Source of the DNA: Pithys albifrons albifrons
Lineage: Eukaryota > Chordata > Aves > Passeriformes > Thamnophilidae
DNA length: 64,000 nucleotides
Direction of reading: 5' to 3'
Assembly: GCF_047495875.1 (NCBI RefSeq)
Contig: NC_092497.1
Span: forward strand, 66,239,492-66,303,491
The notes under the pieces are model-generated. The model saw only the letters and a list, made by a program, of their open reading frames with translations, was not told the DNA's origin and did no database searches. Of this stretch, positions 34,970 through 46,235 are shown one piece after another. Position 1 is the stretch's first letter; each line of letters opens with the position of its first letter. Position numbers and translations under genes: made by a program.

Positions 34970-35549
34970 AAGGGATAGTTGAAGTAGATGTCTCCCTTCT
35001 GAGGCATACTGAGGATTGGTATGATGATCGGACCCATCCAACAGAGAGGTCTGCTTCCTTCATGGGGCCCGGATGAGGGATATTAGTAGGAGACTCCTTA
35101 AGCTAATTCAGCCCTCTGGCTATAACCCACTGTTGGTAGTCCAGGCTGGCAGTAATGACATTAATAAAAGAGGTAATAGAGTAATGAAAAAAGACTCTGG
35201 GTCAATTAGTTAATGGGACAGGAGTACAGATAGCGTTCACCTCAGTTCCTGTGGTAGCTGAGATGAATGAAGAAAGGAATAGGAAAACCCATCTTATCAA
35301 TAGGTGGCTAAAGGATTGGTCCCACCAGTGGAATTTCGTTTTCTTCTGATTGTAGGGCAAATTCTATGGTGCCAAGCCTGCTAGAGTCAGATGGACTTTA
35401 ACTATGTAGAAAGGGCAAAATAACTCTAGCCCATAAGTTGGCAGAGCTGATCTGGAGGGCTTTAAACTAGGTTTGAAGGGGGAAGGGATTGAAACCAGGC
35501 TCTCCATTGATGAATCTAAGAATGGAGAGCCAGAGTTAGAGGTGAAACC

Positions 35550-35863
35550 AGCAGCCCAGCTGAAGTGTGTGTACATTAATGCATGCAGCATGGGTAACAA
35601 GCAAGAAGAGCTGGAAGCCATCGTGCAGCAGCAAAGCTTATGACATAGTCACCATTACAGAAACATGGCGGGATGAGTCACATGACTGGAGTGCTGCCAT
35701 GAGCAGCTACAGGCTCTTCAGAAGAGATAGGCAAGGTAGGAGAGGTGTAGGGGTGGCTCCCCTTGAAAACAAGGGGGTACAGATGGAATGGACATGCTTC
35801 AAGAAGGAAGACTTGAGTGCGCAGGAACACGCTGTACCAGTGTACCAAAAGGGCACAATTTGA
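35550..35863 (+). pseudogene. CR1 ORF2 endonuclease start, frameshifted
   Basis: It encodes VYINACSMGN and then, after a frameshift near 35635, DIVTITETW and YRLFRRDRQGRR. These are the N-terminal blocks of the CR1 apurinic-type endonuclease. After about 35785 the sequence jumps to the segment before RT (FKKEDLSAQEHAVP), so the rest of the endonuclease is missing. Confidence 0.75.
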
Positions 35864-36330
35864 AGTTAATCCGTCCAGTTCTGTTACAGTTAACAAAAAT
35901 TCTTTCTACAAATACATCAATAGCAAAACGTGGGGCAAGGAAAACCTTCATTGGTTGTTGGATGTGGGGGAGACATAGTTACCAAAGATGAGGAAAAACG
36001 GAGGTGTTTAACACCTCAGTTTTCAACAGTAAGACAGGTTGTTCTCAGGAAAACTGGCCTCTGAAACTGGTACACAGGGATATGAGCTGAATAGCCCCTC
36101 TGTAATCTAAAAGGAAGAAGTTAGAGACTTGCTGAGCCACTGGGATCTTCCTAAGTCTATGAGATCAGGTGGGATCCACCTAGGGTGATGAGGGACCTGG
36201 TGGAAGTACTCGCCAAGAAACTCTCCATCATCTACCTATAGTCCTGGCTCTCTGGGGAAGTCCCAGATGATTGGCAGTTGGCCAAAGTCATGCCACAGAA
36301 AGGGCTTCAAGGAGGACCCAGGCAACTACA

Positions 36331-37213
36331 GGCCTGACCTCGGTGCATGGCAAGGTTATGGAGCAGTTCATCCTGAGCGCAATCACACAGCACCTTCAGG
36401 ATGGACAAGGGATTAGCCTCAGCCAGCACAGGTTCAGGAGGTGCAGGTCCTGCCTGACCAACCTGATCTGCTTTTACGATCAGGTGACCCACCTGGTGGA
36501 TGAGGGGAAGGCTGTGGATGTGGTCTATCTGGACTTCAGCAAAGCCTTTGACACTGTCTCCCATAACATAATCCTGGAAAAGTTGGCAGCCCATGCCTTG
36601 AACAGATGCACTCTGCTGGGTTAGGAGCTGGTTGGATGGCCAGGCCCAGAGAGTGCTGGTGAATGGAGCTGCATCCAGCTGGTGGCCGGTCACTAGTGGT
36701 GTTCCCCAGGGGTCAGTGTTGGGCCCGCTTTTGTTCAACATCTTTATCAACCATTTAGATGAGGGAAATGAGTCCACCATAAGTAAATTTGCAGATGACA
36801 CCAAGCTGGGACGGAGTGTTGATCTACTGGAAGGAAGGAGGGGTCTGCAGAGGGACCTGGATAGGGGGCTGGAGAGATGGGCTGATTCCAATGGGATGAA
36901 GTTCAACAAAACCAAGTGCCAGGTCCTGTACTTTGGCCACAACAACCCTGTGGAGTACTACAGACTGGGGACAGAGTGGCTGGAGAGCAGCCAGACAGAA
37001 AGGGACCTGGGAGTTCTGATTGACAGGAAGCTCAACATGAGCCAGCAATATGCCCAGGTGGCCAAGAAGGCCAATGGGATCCTGGCCCGTATCATGAACA
37101 GTGTGACCGGCAGGACCAGGGAAGTGATTCTCTCCCTGTACTCAACACAGGTGAGGCCACATCTCGAGGATTGTGTCCAGTTCTGGGGCTCCTCAGTTCA
37201 CGAAAGATATTGA
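36331..37213 (+). pseudogene. CR1 ORF2 reverse transcriptase, one frameshift
   Basis: Two frames cover most of RT: 36331-36624 ([24 protein letters not shown]) and 36632-37213 ([17 protein letters not shown], catalytic FADD at 36787-36798). A small deletion near 36615 separates them. The downstream C-terminal region is also open to 37213. The RT core residues are present but the protein cannot be made as one piece. Confidence 0.85.
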
Positions 37214-37673
37214 GGTGCTGGAGCAGGTCCAGAGAAGAGTGACGGGGCTGGTGAAGGGACTTGAACACAAGTCCTGTGAGGAAAGGCTGAGGGAGCTGGG
37301 GTTTTTAGTTTGGAGAAGCAGAGGCTCAGGGGTGACTTCATCACTCTCTACAACCACCTGAAAGGAGGTTGTAGTCAGGTGGGGGTTGGTCTCTTCTCCC
37401 AGGCAACCAGCAGTAGAGCAAGAGGGCATGGGCTTAAGCTCTGCTAGGAAAGGCTGAGGCTGGATATTGCAAAGCAATTTTTTACAGAGAGAGTAATGCT
37501 TTGGAATGGTCTGCCCAGAGAGGTGGTGGATTCTCCGTCCCTGGAGGTTTTTAAGATGAGACTGGATGTGGCACTTATTGCCATTATCTAGTAGTCACAG
37601 TGGTGTTGGATCAAGGGTTGGACTTGATGATCTCAGAGGTCTCTTCCAACTCAGTTCATTGTATGATTCTGTG

Positions 37674-38005
37674 CATTTGTGAAGTTCCTGTCACAGTCCA
37701 AATTAGTAGGCATATTCAGAGAGGATTGGGCTTTGGTAAGTAGTTGCTTTATAGAAGCACATAGTGGCTTCCAGCTTCTCCATTGCTTGTACTGCACTGT
37801 GTCAGGACAGTCCTACCCTGATATGAATACTACACCAGTCATCATGCAAATGATTATGCAAGTGTGACTGCTGGTGCCAGGATGCTGTTTTCATGTTAAA
37901 TTATGCTAAAACCATCCTGGTTCACCAGACTCTGAATACATATCCTGGTTTTTGAAGCAGAATTTGACAGATAAGTTAGTCAGCAGGCTAGTCAATCTGT
38001 GACTG
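37674..38005. other. Non-coding stretch, nothing recognised
   Basis: About 330 bases between the CR1 3' end and the next LTR duplication. No features were found. Confidence 0.4.
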
Positions 38006-38010
38006 CCAGT

Positions 38011-38625
38011 TGTTATGGGTTTAGCTAAGCAGGCCTACATTTAGGCTTTAAATTTCAGACTAGGCTCAGGACTGTTGGCTAACTTGAGCTGGGCTGAGCT
38101 AGCTAACAGCTGACTTCATCTAGCCAATGGTATTCTATAGCATATTCTGACATCGTCTTGAAGAAGTAAGAGCCGGTGTGGGAGCGGCTTAGTCAGTTCC
38201 TTCGTAGCTGTTGTCTCAGAAGGACGCACCGTGCTGTCCCGGGAGGGATGGGAAGGCCCAGGCCCCGAGCACCGGCTTACAACCTTGTTATCTTAGGGAA
38301 GTAAAATGTTTGTTCTTAGTTTTTCTCTCAGCTTAAGTCTGTCTCTAGGGAATTAACTTCTCTAGAGTGATTTGTAGTTAGACTGGTGGGATCTGTGTTC
38401 ACTGGGAAGTGGGGAGCTATTTCTTATTTCTAACTTGTGTAAATGTGTGTTATATTGTAGTTTACTGTTAATTTTCTCTTTTCTGTATAAATATATATAG
38501 TTAGTTTAAGCATAAACCTAGTTTGAAGTTTTTTTCCTTTCCTGCCTTTTCTTGAGAAAAGGGGGGAGGGAAGCTCGCTTTTTCTGTGTTGGGCAGTTGG
38601 CATTTTGCCAGCTCAACCCAAGACA
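38011..38625 (+). mobile_element. Solo LTR (LTR family 2), 615 bp, full copy
   Basis: It runs from TGTTATGGGTTTAGC to GCTCAACCCAAGACA, with perfect CCAGT duplications at 38006-38010 and 38626-38630. A TATA-like TATAAATATA lies at 38486-38495 inside a TTTTCTGTATAAATA block kept by two other copies in decayed form. The middle (38160-38290) is GC-richer. Confidence 0.93.
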
Positions 38626-38630
38626 CCAGT

Positions 38631-38958
38631 CCACCACTTTATAGCTATAAAAGCTCAATCCAGCTTCCATATGAAAAATCCTTCCACATCCTTCCTTGAA
38701 GTGTGGAGCTTCTCCTGTGAAGCAAGGATGCCTCTTCATGATTAATCCCCAGGGGCTGAGAGACAGACAGTGATCTGCCCGCTATCTTGTAGGATGAGTT
38801 ATATCAGTCTCAACTTACTGATTATTTCTTTTGCTACCTTTGATACAATTGATTTAATATAATTGCTTTCTTACAGTGCGCTATATTATTTTGTTATATA
38901 ATACCCTACTATTACATTTTTAGCTGTAGTAATTAGTCCTAAGACCTGTTGTCTGTTC
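38631..38958. other. Spacer between two inverted family 2 LTRs
   Basis: About 330 bases with no ERV internal sequence, no primer-binding site and no reading frame. The two LTRs face each other and have different duplications, so they are separate insertions. Confidence 0.6.
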
Positions 38959-38963
38959 ACCTG

Positions 38964-39546
38964 TGTCCTGGGTTGAGCTGGCAAAATGCCAAGTGTCCAG
39001 GACAGAGAAAAAAGTGTTCCTCCCCTCCCCATCCAGCCAAGGGAAAAAGAAGAGGGAGAGAGGGGAAAAAAACTTCAAACTACGTTTATGCTGAAACTAA
39101 CTACATGTATTTATACAGAAAAGAGAAAATTAAGAGAAAACTACAACATGACACACACTTACACAAGTTATATATATATATATCTATAACAAGTAATAAC
39201 TTCCCACTCCCCAATTAATACAAAGCAAAGTCTATTACACTAGATCTGTTAAGTACTCTAAGAGACACATAGCAAGAAACAGAAAGAGTATCAACAAAAT
39301 ATTTCTACTTCCTTGAAACTAAAACAAAATACGATATAGCGGTAGCATGAGCAGGGCCTAACAGAAGAGAACAGCTGCAGCAGTCCTCTCCGAACCCCAG
39401 CCATGGTGGAACTGCTGTACACATATCTTAAGTTTGTGTCATCTGGTATGAAATACTTCCTGGTTACCCAGTCAGGTGACAGCTGTCTCTCAATCCACAT
39501 AGATTCTCTGAGCCTGCCAATTTGAGGCCTAGCTAAAACCACTACT
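38964..39546 (-). mobile_element. Solo LTR (LTR family 2), 583 bp, minus strand
   Basis: The plus strand starts TGTCCTGGGTTGAGCTGGC and ends GCTAAAACCACTACT, the reverse complement of family 2 ends. ACCTG duplications lie at 38959-38963 and 39547-39551. The TATA-like block is seen reversed at 39106-39115. A short (TA)n run sits at about 39169-39182. Confidence 0.88.
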
Positions 39547-39551
39547 ACCTG

Positions 39552-39938
39552 TTTGTTAGTTTGCAATAATAAATAATTCATTTTACGTAAAGATACCCAT
39601 TTTACCATCACTAAAACCTGTGGGACAAAATATTTAATCACATCTCTATAATTCCTTAAATCTAAAAAGTTGACACATTCTGAGGCTAAGATTGGATTCA
39701 GCCACACCTAAGCTCTTCTCTGAGAAGGAGTTTAAAAAGCAAGGGGAGTCTTTTCTGCACCTTGTGACTCAATAGCAAGGCTTTTTAATAATTTTGTCTA
39801 AGCCTTCATTCTCCTGTGACATGCATGCATTGGTGTAAAGGCACCTCAGCTGGGCTGATGGTCACATTGCCTTCCTATAGGAACACCCTTTAATTTATCT
39901 GAGATGTTTCTCTGGTGTTTCCATGTTGGTTTGTATTA
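39552..39938. other. Non-coding stretch, nothing recognised
   Basis: AT-rich spacer with no gene or repeat ends. Confidence 0.4.
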
Positions 39939-39943
39939 CCTCA

Positions 39944-40833
39944 TGTCTCAGTTTAAAAGAAACCAAGAGGTCTATCAAGTAGGGAATCCTTCTAGACTAG
40001 GAAGAGGGCCTCTCCTCAAAAACCACCACAACCTTTGAAATTACAAGACTTTAATTAGAAAATGTAGAGAAAAAGATAATAGTTCTTTAACAGAAACATA
40101 TATGTATAACCCAAGAAACCCCCAAACCAAAGGAACAAATAGCAACACCATAACTAAAACTTTCAAACAAATCAAATCCTATCTCTGCCCCTTCAGTGCA
40201 TTTGTATTTACAGACAGCAGGAGGTGATGCTGCACCTTGGAAGGCAGCGGCTGTGGTGGCAGGGCAAAGACAAGGGGTAGGGAAAAGTGCTGGTTCCGAA
40301 GCTCAGGCGACAACAGGGACTGGCTGAAACCTTTCCCATGAGCTGTGTAAGGACCCCCTCACTGTCTTTTGTCCGAAAGCATTGGGGGTGGTTAGCTATT
40401 CCTGTGCAGATGGCATTGGCCCCTCAAGGAGTCTGCAGCACATTCAGGCAGCGGTGATTGTTCTCTTAGAAGAACGGCACAGAGTGCACAGAGTTGGAGG
40501 AGGGGCGAGCCAGGAACCCTCTCCCAGGGTTTTCCACCAGCCCAGCAAGTGGCAGCTGGTCCCAAGCAGAGGGAAGAGAAAATTGTCGGAAGCACCAGGA
40601 AACTTCTTCCTCCTCATCTCCCCCCAATCCTCTCCCCAGCTGGAATGCAAAGCTATTATCTATCCCTTTGTTTAGGCTTTAAAAGGCTGGCTCTGGGAGC
40701 AGGTGGTGGGGATCTGGGCTTCAATGAGCCATCTCATTCTGGTTTTCAACTCCCAAACCGCTGTGTTGGTAAGGGACAAAACAAACAAACAAAAACCCAA
40801 ACAAAATCCATTAAAGATTTTGAAACTATAACA
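39944..40833 (-). mobile_element. Solo LTR, 890 bp, minus strand
   Basis: The plus strand starts TGTCTCAGTTTAAAAG and ends TTTTGAAACTATAACA. On the minus strand it therefore reads TGTTATAGTTTC...CTGAGACA. Perfect CCTCA duplications lie at 39939-39943 and 40834-40838. An ATTAAA on the minus strand near 40050 lies about 105 bp before the LTR end. The centre (40200-40730) is GC-rich, giving spurious frames on both strands. Confidence 0.9.
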
Positions 40834-40838
40834 CCTCA

Positions 40839-42403
40839 ATAGTCCCTGGCTGGTCTCTGTAAGACTGCAGGTGTGGTCCACTGTGCCTGGCACAGTTTCA
40901 GAGTCACTGGCAGTGGGCTTTTGCCAGAAACCTGTCCGTTTAACCTTTCCCTGTCATCCTGCAGCTCATTGAGTGCAAGGTGATGTACTCCTTCTTCATC
41001 ACATCTAGTGTAAGGCTCTCTCAATGAGCCCTGCTAGTTCCATTCGGTGTAAACTGTGTACTTCTGTCTTTTTCATCTTCTGAGTCAAGCTGTCCTTGAA
41101 CAGGTGGATCTAACCGTGATTTTTGAGTGCTTGTCTCGGGAAACAGAACTTGGCCATGAATTTGATGCCTATGTGGGAATGGGTGTGCAAGCATACCTGT
41201 GTATATCTGCAGATATTTTTGAGGTAATACCTTCCAAGGAAAGAGAGGGAGAACAAGGCTGGTTAGTTGCTTCTGTTGCTTGGCTTTTAACCTGTCCATC
41301 AGAAGGAAATTAGAAGACAATACTGAGAGAGTTCATTATAGTTCCTTGTAATGTGTTCATCTACATTAAATTATGGTGAAGGTTCTTGCCATTCTACTCA
41401 GCTTTTGTTTTCTTGCTCTTTTATAAAAGGAAATAGGTATTTTTTCCAAGTGTTAACAGGTCTGGAAATAATGCCATCCTTTAAAAAATAGAGTCAGTTT
41501 ACGTCCTTTCTTGTCAGGTATGAAACCCCACTGGTTAATGTACAACATTAAGTCTGCTGAAATGCTTTCCAAACCACTGAGTTGTTTAATTTAAACAAGA
41601 AGTGTACATTTATAGGGCAGTAGTGAACTATGACCCTATACATTACTCTTGTACTTGGCATATCTTCTGGAAACATGAGAGCTCCAGAGCTGAACTGAAA
41701 GTGCAGATTAGATTATCTGATTTTGATACAATGAAGTTATCTTTACAAGGCTTTGAGAATGTCCAGTGATTTCTTCAGTTCCTCAGACAAAATATCTGAG
41801 TGGTAGCCATGTTCATAAAAAGTACTGCCTCTTCACAGCTGATAGACCTCATGCCCTATGTCATTGCTAATCATTACCATAATCTAGCTACAATTTTCGT
41901 GGCTGAATCCAGCCTTGTCATGAACTTTGGTCTGCTTTGAAATGGTTGATCGCAGTCATAAACTTAACAACTCTGGCAATTGCTGTATATGATTTTATGA
42001 CACCCTGAAATGAAACAGACCTTTTTAAAATAAGTCTTTTTAATAATTTTGTTAATGCACCTTGAATTTCAATACAATTTCAGTTTGATCTGATAATCCA
42101 AACAAGGTGCTGGTGAGAATTAATTTCTGATTGATGCTTGGCTCACATTCCCACAATATACAATGAGCATCCTATCAGAAGTATAATATTAAATCCTTTC
42201 TGAACTTCTGTGATATCCAGTTTTATATTATGTTTTTTCTGAAAATGTAAATGTGGCAGTTGATATTGTTTCTCCTTCGTACCTTGCAATTATCTTGAAT
42301 CTTTTACCAATTATACTCAATCAGATGCTGTATTGACTGCAGAAGAGATTTCAAGATCTGGCTTAGAGTTATTTCTCATTATTATATTCAAAAGACTATG
42401 TTT
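40839..42403. other. Non-coding stretch; weak exon-like segment only
   Basis: No repeat is recognised. A segment at about 41087-41223 is open on the plus strand between a pyrimidine-rich AG and a GAG|GTAATA donor-like site. The predicted peptide matches no family I know, so it is not called. Confidence 0.35.
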
Positions 42404-42626
42404 TCATAGAATCATAGAATCATAGAATCGATTGGGTTGGAAAAGACCTCCAAGATCATCGAGTCCAACCCTTGGTCCAACTCTAGTCCATTTACTAGAT
42501 TATGGCACCCAGCGCCACGTCCAATCTGTGTTTAAAAATCTCTAGGGATGGTGAATCCACCACCTCTCTGGGCATCCCATTCCAATGCCTGATTACTCTC
42601 TCTGTAAAGAATTTTTTTCTGATGAG
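42404..42626 (-). mobile_element. CR1 LINE 3' fragment, young type
   Basis: The plus strand begins with three TCATAGAA octamers, then a GATTGGGTTGGAAAAGACCT block and CGAGTCCAACCCTTGG. It ends after TCTCTCTGTAAAGAATTTTTTTCTGAT. It is close to the copy at 46236-47608 and heavily 5'-truncated. Confidence 0.92.
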
Positions 42627-43259
42627 CTCTGTGCTTTCAAATGGAGTTTGGTGAAAAGGACTTCTCATTTGTAGACAAAATTCTGTCTCAAAAGTTTCTA
42701 GTCCTCATAAGTTGCTTCTGAATAGATTTTGATTTTCCAAAATTTAAGTTGTTCATTCTAAATAAGACTTGAACATTTAATTTTGGTTATGTAATACATG
42801 TGTGAAAAGTTCTCAGTGAAATTACCCAAGTTACCTGCAGCTGACCATAACTGGGAAACAAACTTCTTAAAAAAGGCATGAAACATCCACACCCACATAC
42901 TAGGAGTATTTAATTGCCATTAGTTTTTTGTTTGGTTTTAGTTTGGTGTGGGTGTGGTTTTGGAGTTTGTTTGGTCATGGGTTTTTTTTTATTATTTTGT
43001 GGGGGGGTTTGTGCTTTTTTAGTTTAGTTGGTTTGGGTTTTGTTATATAAGTGAATTAGTTTCTTCCTACTATCCTTATATAATATTTTAAAGTGGATGT
43101 TTAGGTTATTTACAAACTAGCACAGACAGTGACAGAGGAATTGGATTATTAACATTCAACTCTAGCTACATGACTTTTCAGCTTTTGCCTTCTTATAGTC
43201 ATGCCCACAAATCTTTGCTTCTGCCCTCAGAAAACATGCAGAAAGCAATGCTATATCAA
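42627..43259. other. Non-coding stretch with G/T-rich tract
   Basis: A GTTTGG-like G/T-rich tract occurs at about 42922-43042. No gene is seen. Confidence 0.4.
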
Positions 43260-43480
43260 GAATCTTGTACTGGAGAGGATCTCAGGAAGATCACATATTT
43301 CATCTACTTAACCTCTCTGAATGAATCTACATCCTTGTCATTTCTAATAGATATTTGTCCAATCCATTTTTATAATTCCTACTGCCAGGGACTTTACAAC
43401 TTCCCAGGACAACTTATACGAGTAATCCAATGTTTATACAGTTAAAGGATGCTTCCTTGCTTTATTTGAAACTATACTTT
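43260..43480 (-). mobile_element. Probable very old CR1-like fragment
   Basis: Weak matches in the usual order to the 3' region of old CR1-clade elements: TTGTCCAATCCATTTTTATAA, GGGACTTTACAACTTCCCAGG, then CAGTTAAAGGATGCTTCCTTGC. The call is tentative and the ends approximate. Confidence 0.4.
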
Positions 43481-43485
43481 CCTTT

Positions 43486-45140
43486 TCATAGAATCAGCTC
43501 GGTTGGGAAAGACCTCTGAGATCATCAAGTTCAACCCTTGCTCCACCACCACCGCAGTTACTAGATCATGACATTAAGGCTTGTCTTAAAAACCTCCAGG
43601 GATGGAGAATACACCACCTACTTGGGCAGCCCATTCCAATGCCTGATCACCCTCTCTGTAAAGAATTTCCTCCTGACATCCAAACTAAACCTCCCCTGGC
43701 AGAGCTTAAGACCATACCCTCTTGTCATCCTGATAGTTGCCTGGGAGAAGAGACCAACACACAGCTTGCTACAACCTTCTTTCAGGTATGTGGGAGTTTC
43801 AACCTTGGCAAAATGCCAAGTATTCACCTAGTCGACAGCAGCATCCCCACACGCTTTCCTGGGGAGGAAGGAAAGGGAAAAAACCCACAAAGCTGCAATT
43901 TACAGTAAGACAGATTATATTTACACAGAAAAGAGGAAATAAAAACAATAAAGCAATATAGACACACATACAAGTATAAAGCTAACAGAAAAAAAAGTAT
44001 CTACTTCCCACAAAATCAGCAATGAGGGGCCTCCGGATCTCCCAGCCTGAGAAAGCAATGTCCGTTCTCAAGGACTGCCACTATAGTAAGAGAGCGAGCA
44101 ACTCCTCCTCCCTTTCTTTTAAATCTGCTCTGGCGTCATATGCTATGAAATATTCTCTTTAATTAGTTAAAGTCAGCTGACAGCCCGTATCCCTTCCTAT
44201 ACTTACCAATACAGAAACATAGGGCCTACTATGAGAAACTAAAGCCTGGCCTAACTCACAAGGTAGTTGTAGAGAGTGATGCGGTCTCCTCTGAACCTCC
44301 TCTGAACAACCATATTTCCCTCAACCTCTCCTCACAGGACTTGTGCTCAAGTCGCTTCACCAGTCTCGTCGCTCTTTTCTGGAGGTGCTCCACCACCTCA
44401 ACATCATTCCTGAGCTGATGGGCCCAGAACTGAACACAATACTCAAGGTGTGGCCTCACCAGCACCAAGTACAGGGGAAGGATCACTTCCCTCATCCTGC
44501 TGGCCATGCTATTCTTGATACAGGCCAGGATTCCATTGGCCTTCTTGGCCACCTGGGTACACTGCTGGCTCAAGTTCAGCATCCTGTCAGTCCAAACTCC
44601 CAGGTACTTTCTGCCTGGCTGCTCTCCAGCCACTCTGTGCCCAGCCTGTAGCGCTGCATGGGGTTGTTGTGGCCAAAGTGCAGGATCCAGCACTTGGCCT
44701 TGTTGAACCTCATCCTATTGAAATCAGCCCATCTCTCCAGCCTATCCAGGTCCCTCTGCAGAGCCCTCCTGCCTTCCAGCTCATTGACACTCCCTCCCAA
44801 TGTGGTGTCATCTGCAATTGCTTATGGTGGACTCAATCTCCTCATCTAAATCATTGATAAAGATGTTGAACAAAACTGAGCCCAACACCGATCCCTAGGG
44901 GACACCACTGGTGACTGGCTGCCAGCTGGATGAAGCCCTGTTCACCAGCATTCTCTGGGCCTGGCCATCCAACCAGCTCCTAACCCAGCTGAGAGTGCAT
45001 CTAAGCCGTGGGCTGCCAACATTTCCAGGAGTATATTATGGGAGACAGTGTCAAAGGCTTTGCTGAAATTGTGGTAGATCATATCCACAAGTTGCAGGCT
45101 TCCTACAGCCCTTCTATGTCTATCTGCTTTATCCTGCAGG
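43486..45140 (-). mobile_element. CR1 LINE, minus strand, split by an LTR
   Basis: The CR1 parts are 43486-43788 and 44261-about 45140. The 3' end is TCATAGAATCAGCTCGGTTGGGAAAGACCT. Translated on the minus strand, fragments near 44256-44800 give the C-terminal RT region ([26 protein letters not shown]). 44942-45148 gives [11 protein letters not shown]. Several frameshifts and a degraded FADD region make it inactive. Confidence 0.88.
43789..44260 (-). mobile_element. Solo LTR, 472 bp, distant relative of family 2
   Basis: The plus strand starts TGTGGGAGTTTCAACC and ends CTAACTCACA. Perfect AGGTA duplications lie at 43784-43788 and 44261-44265, inside CR1. The TTGGCAAAATGCCAAG block near its plus-strand start matches the 3' end of family 2 LTRs, and an AGTCAGCTGACAGC block also recurs, which supports minus orientation. 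Confidence 0.85.
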
Positions 45141-45240
45141 CATGGCATTTGGTTCCCAACACCTTAGAAGCATAGAGTAGCAAAGTGTCATCAGAGGCTT
45201 TCCTGAGTACACTGAAGGCAATTCTTTACATAACAACTTA

Positions 45241-46009
45241 TGTCAGGTTTAAAGGTAAACTGGCAGAAGAAATGAACCCTGCTCAAGAGAGATTACAAGT
45301 TAAAGTTACAATTTATTAAAAAGATCACAATAAATAGAATGAAACAGAGAAGAAATTGGTTTTATCCCTCAGAATGCAAATGTATAATCCAACACCCTGG
45401 GGGCATGAACAGAATGATGTTCATTAGCTCCTGTGCTGAGAGCTACATGGGCCCCCTGAGAGCAAAGTAAAAGGAAAGGAAAACCAGTAGGTGAGGCTAA
45501 TAGTTGCAGTCTGGTCTAGAGTGGCAGTCGCATTCCTGTCAAGGTACTGGTCCTCCTCTGGATCCAATGAGTGGTACCAAAGTTCCCAAAGCCTGAAGAT
45601 TATATATGCTCTGTTTCAGATGGGAATTGCCAGTACTTCCCCCAGGCCAAGATGTTTCACAATGGATGATTTAACTCTGTGAGTCATGGGATATTTTTGG
45701 AATCTTGGTGGCCCATTAGCAGACATGATGCCTCAGGTCTCAGGTGATACCTGGGTGGGAAGGTGCTAACAACTCCCCAGAGGGCAGTCATCATGGCTGA
45801 GTCACTGGTGTGAAGACAGAAACATTCCTGTGCCTGCAGGGTCCTTTAACACCCAGCTTGTAGCCTGAGATGTCAGGTGTGCCTTGGGCAGCTGATGCAA
45901 ATGATCCATTATTAATAGTTCATCAGCAATGACAGAGAGGGTGTAGAATACATACTTTTGATTACACCCACACAATGGTAAACTGGTCCCGGCAGCTGTA
46001 ACTAGGACA
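45241..46009 (-). mobile_element. Solo LTR (LTR family 1), 769 bp
   Basis: The plus strand runs from TGTCAGGTTTAAAGGTAAAC to GTAACTAGGACA. It shares the GAGTCATGGGATATTTTTGG block with the interrupted copy at 8970-16099, indicating a common subfamily longer than the 616-628 bp copies. Flanks ACTTA and GTGAG do not match, so the target duplication is lost or an end is miscalled. Confidence 0.88.
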
Positions 46010-46235
46010 GTGAGAGCTTACTCATATGCAGCTTCTGATCAACTGTCGTTCTGAAATAATTTGCTCCTTATTATCTAATCAGTTATTCCAGATTCTGCCT
46101 AAGTCTGTGTCAGGTAGCTAACTTAATGAATTATCGAGACTGCAATTCATGAAGTTAGTGTTGATGAATTCATTATGGATAGCTTCATGCACTGGACTTT
46201 ACTTTTCCAGAGTGGTTTTCAGGAACTTCAGGTTT

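Larger units (their letters stand above)
34020..37673 (+). mobile_element. Near-complete but inactive CR1 LINE
   Basis: The copy keeps 5' UTR direct repeats, ORF1, the start of the ORF2 endonuclease, most of RT and the 3' end (CTTCCAACTCAGTTCATTGTATGATTCTGTG). It is about 3.65 kb; full-length CR1 is roughly 4.5 kb. Sequence is missing between the endonuclease start (to about 35780) and the segment before RT. ORF1 and ORF2 carry stops and frameshifts. The exact 5' end is uncertain. Confidence 0.85.

Noticed and set aside
38011..39546. Short ERV with two LTRs
   Set aside because: The LTRs are in opposite orientation with different duplications (CCAGT and ACCTG), and there is no primer-binding site or internal coding sequence.
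41056..41313. Exon-like frame with acceptor- and donor-like sites
   Set aside because: About 46 codons between AG and GT sites can occur by chance, and the peptide matches nothing I know. RNA evidence or conservation in other birds would be needed.
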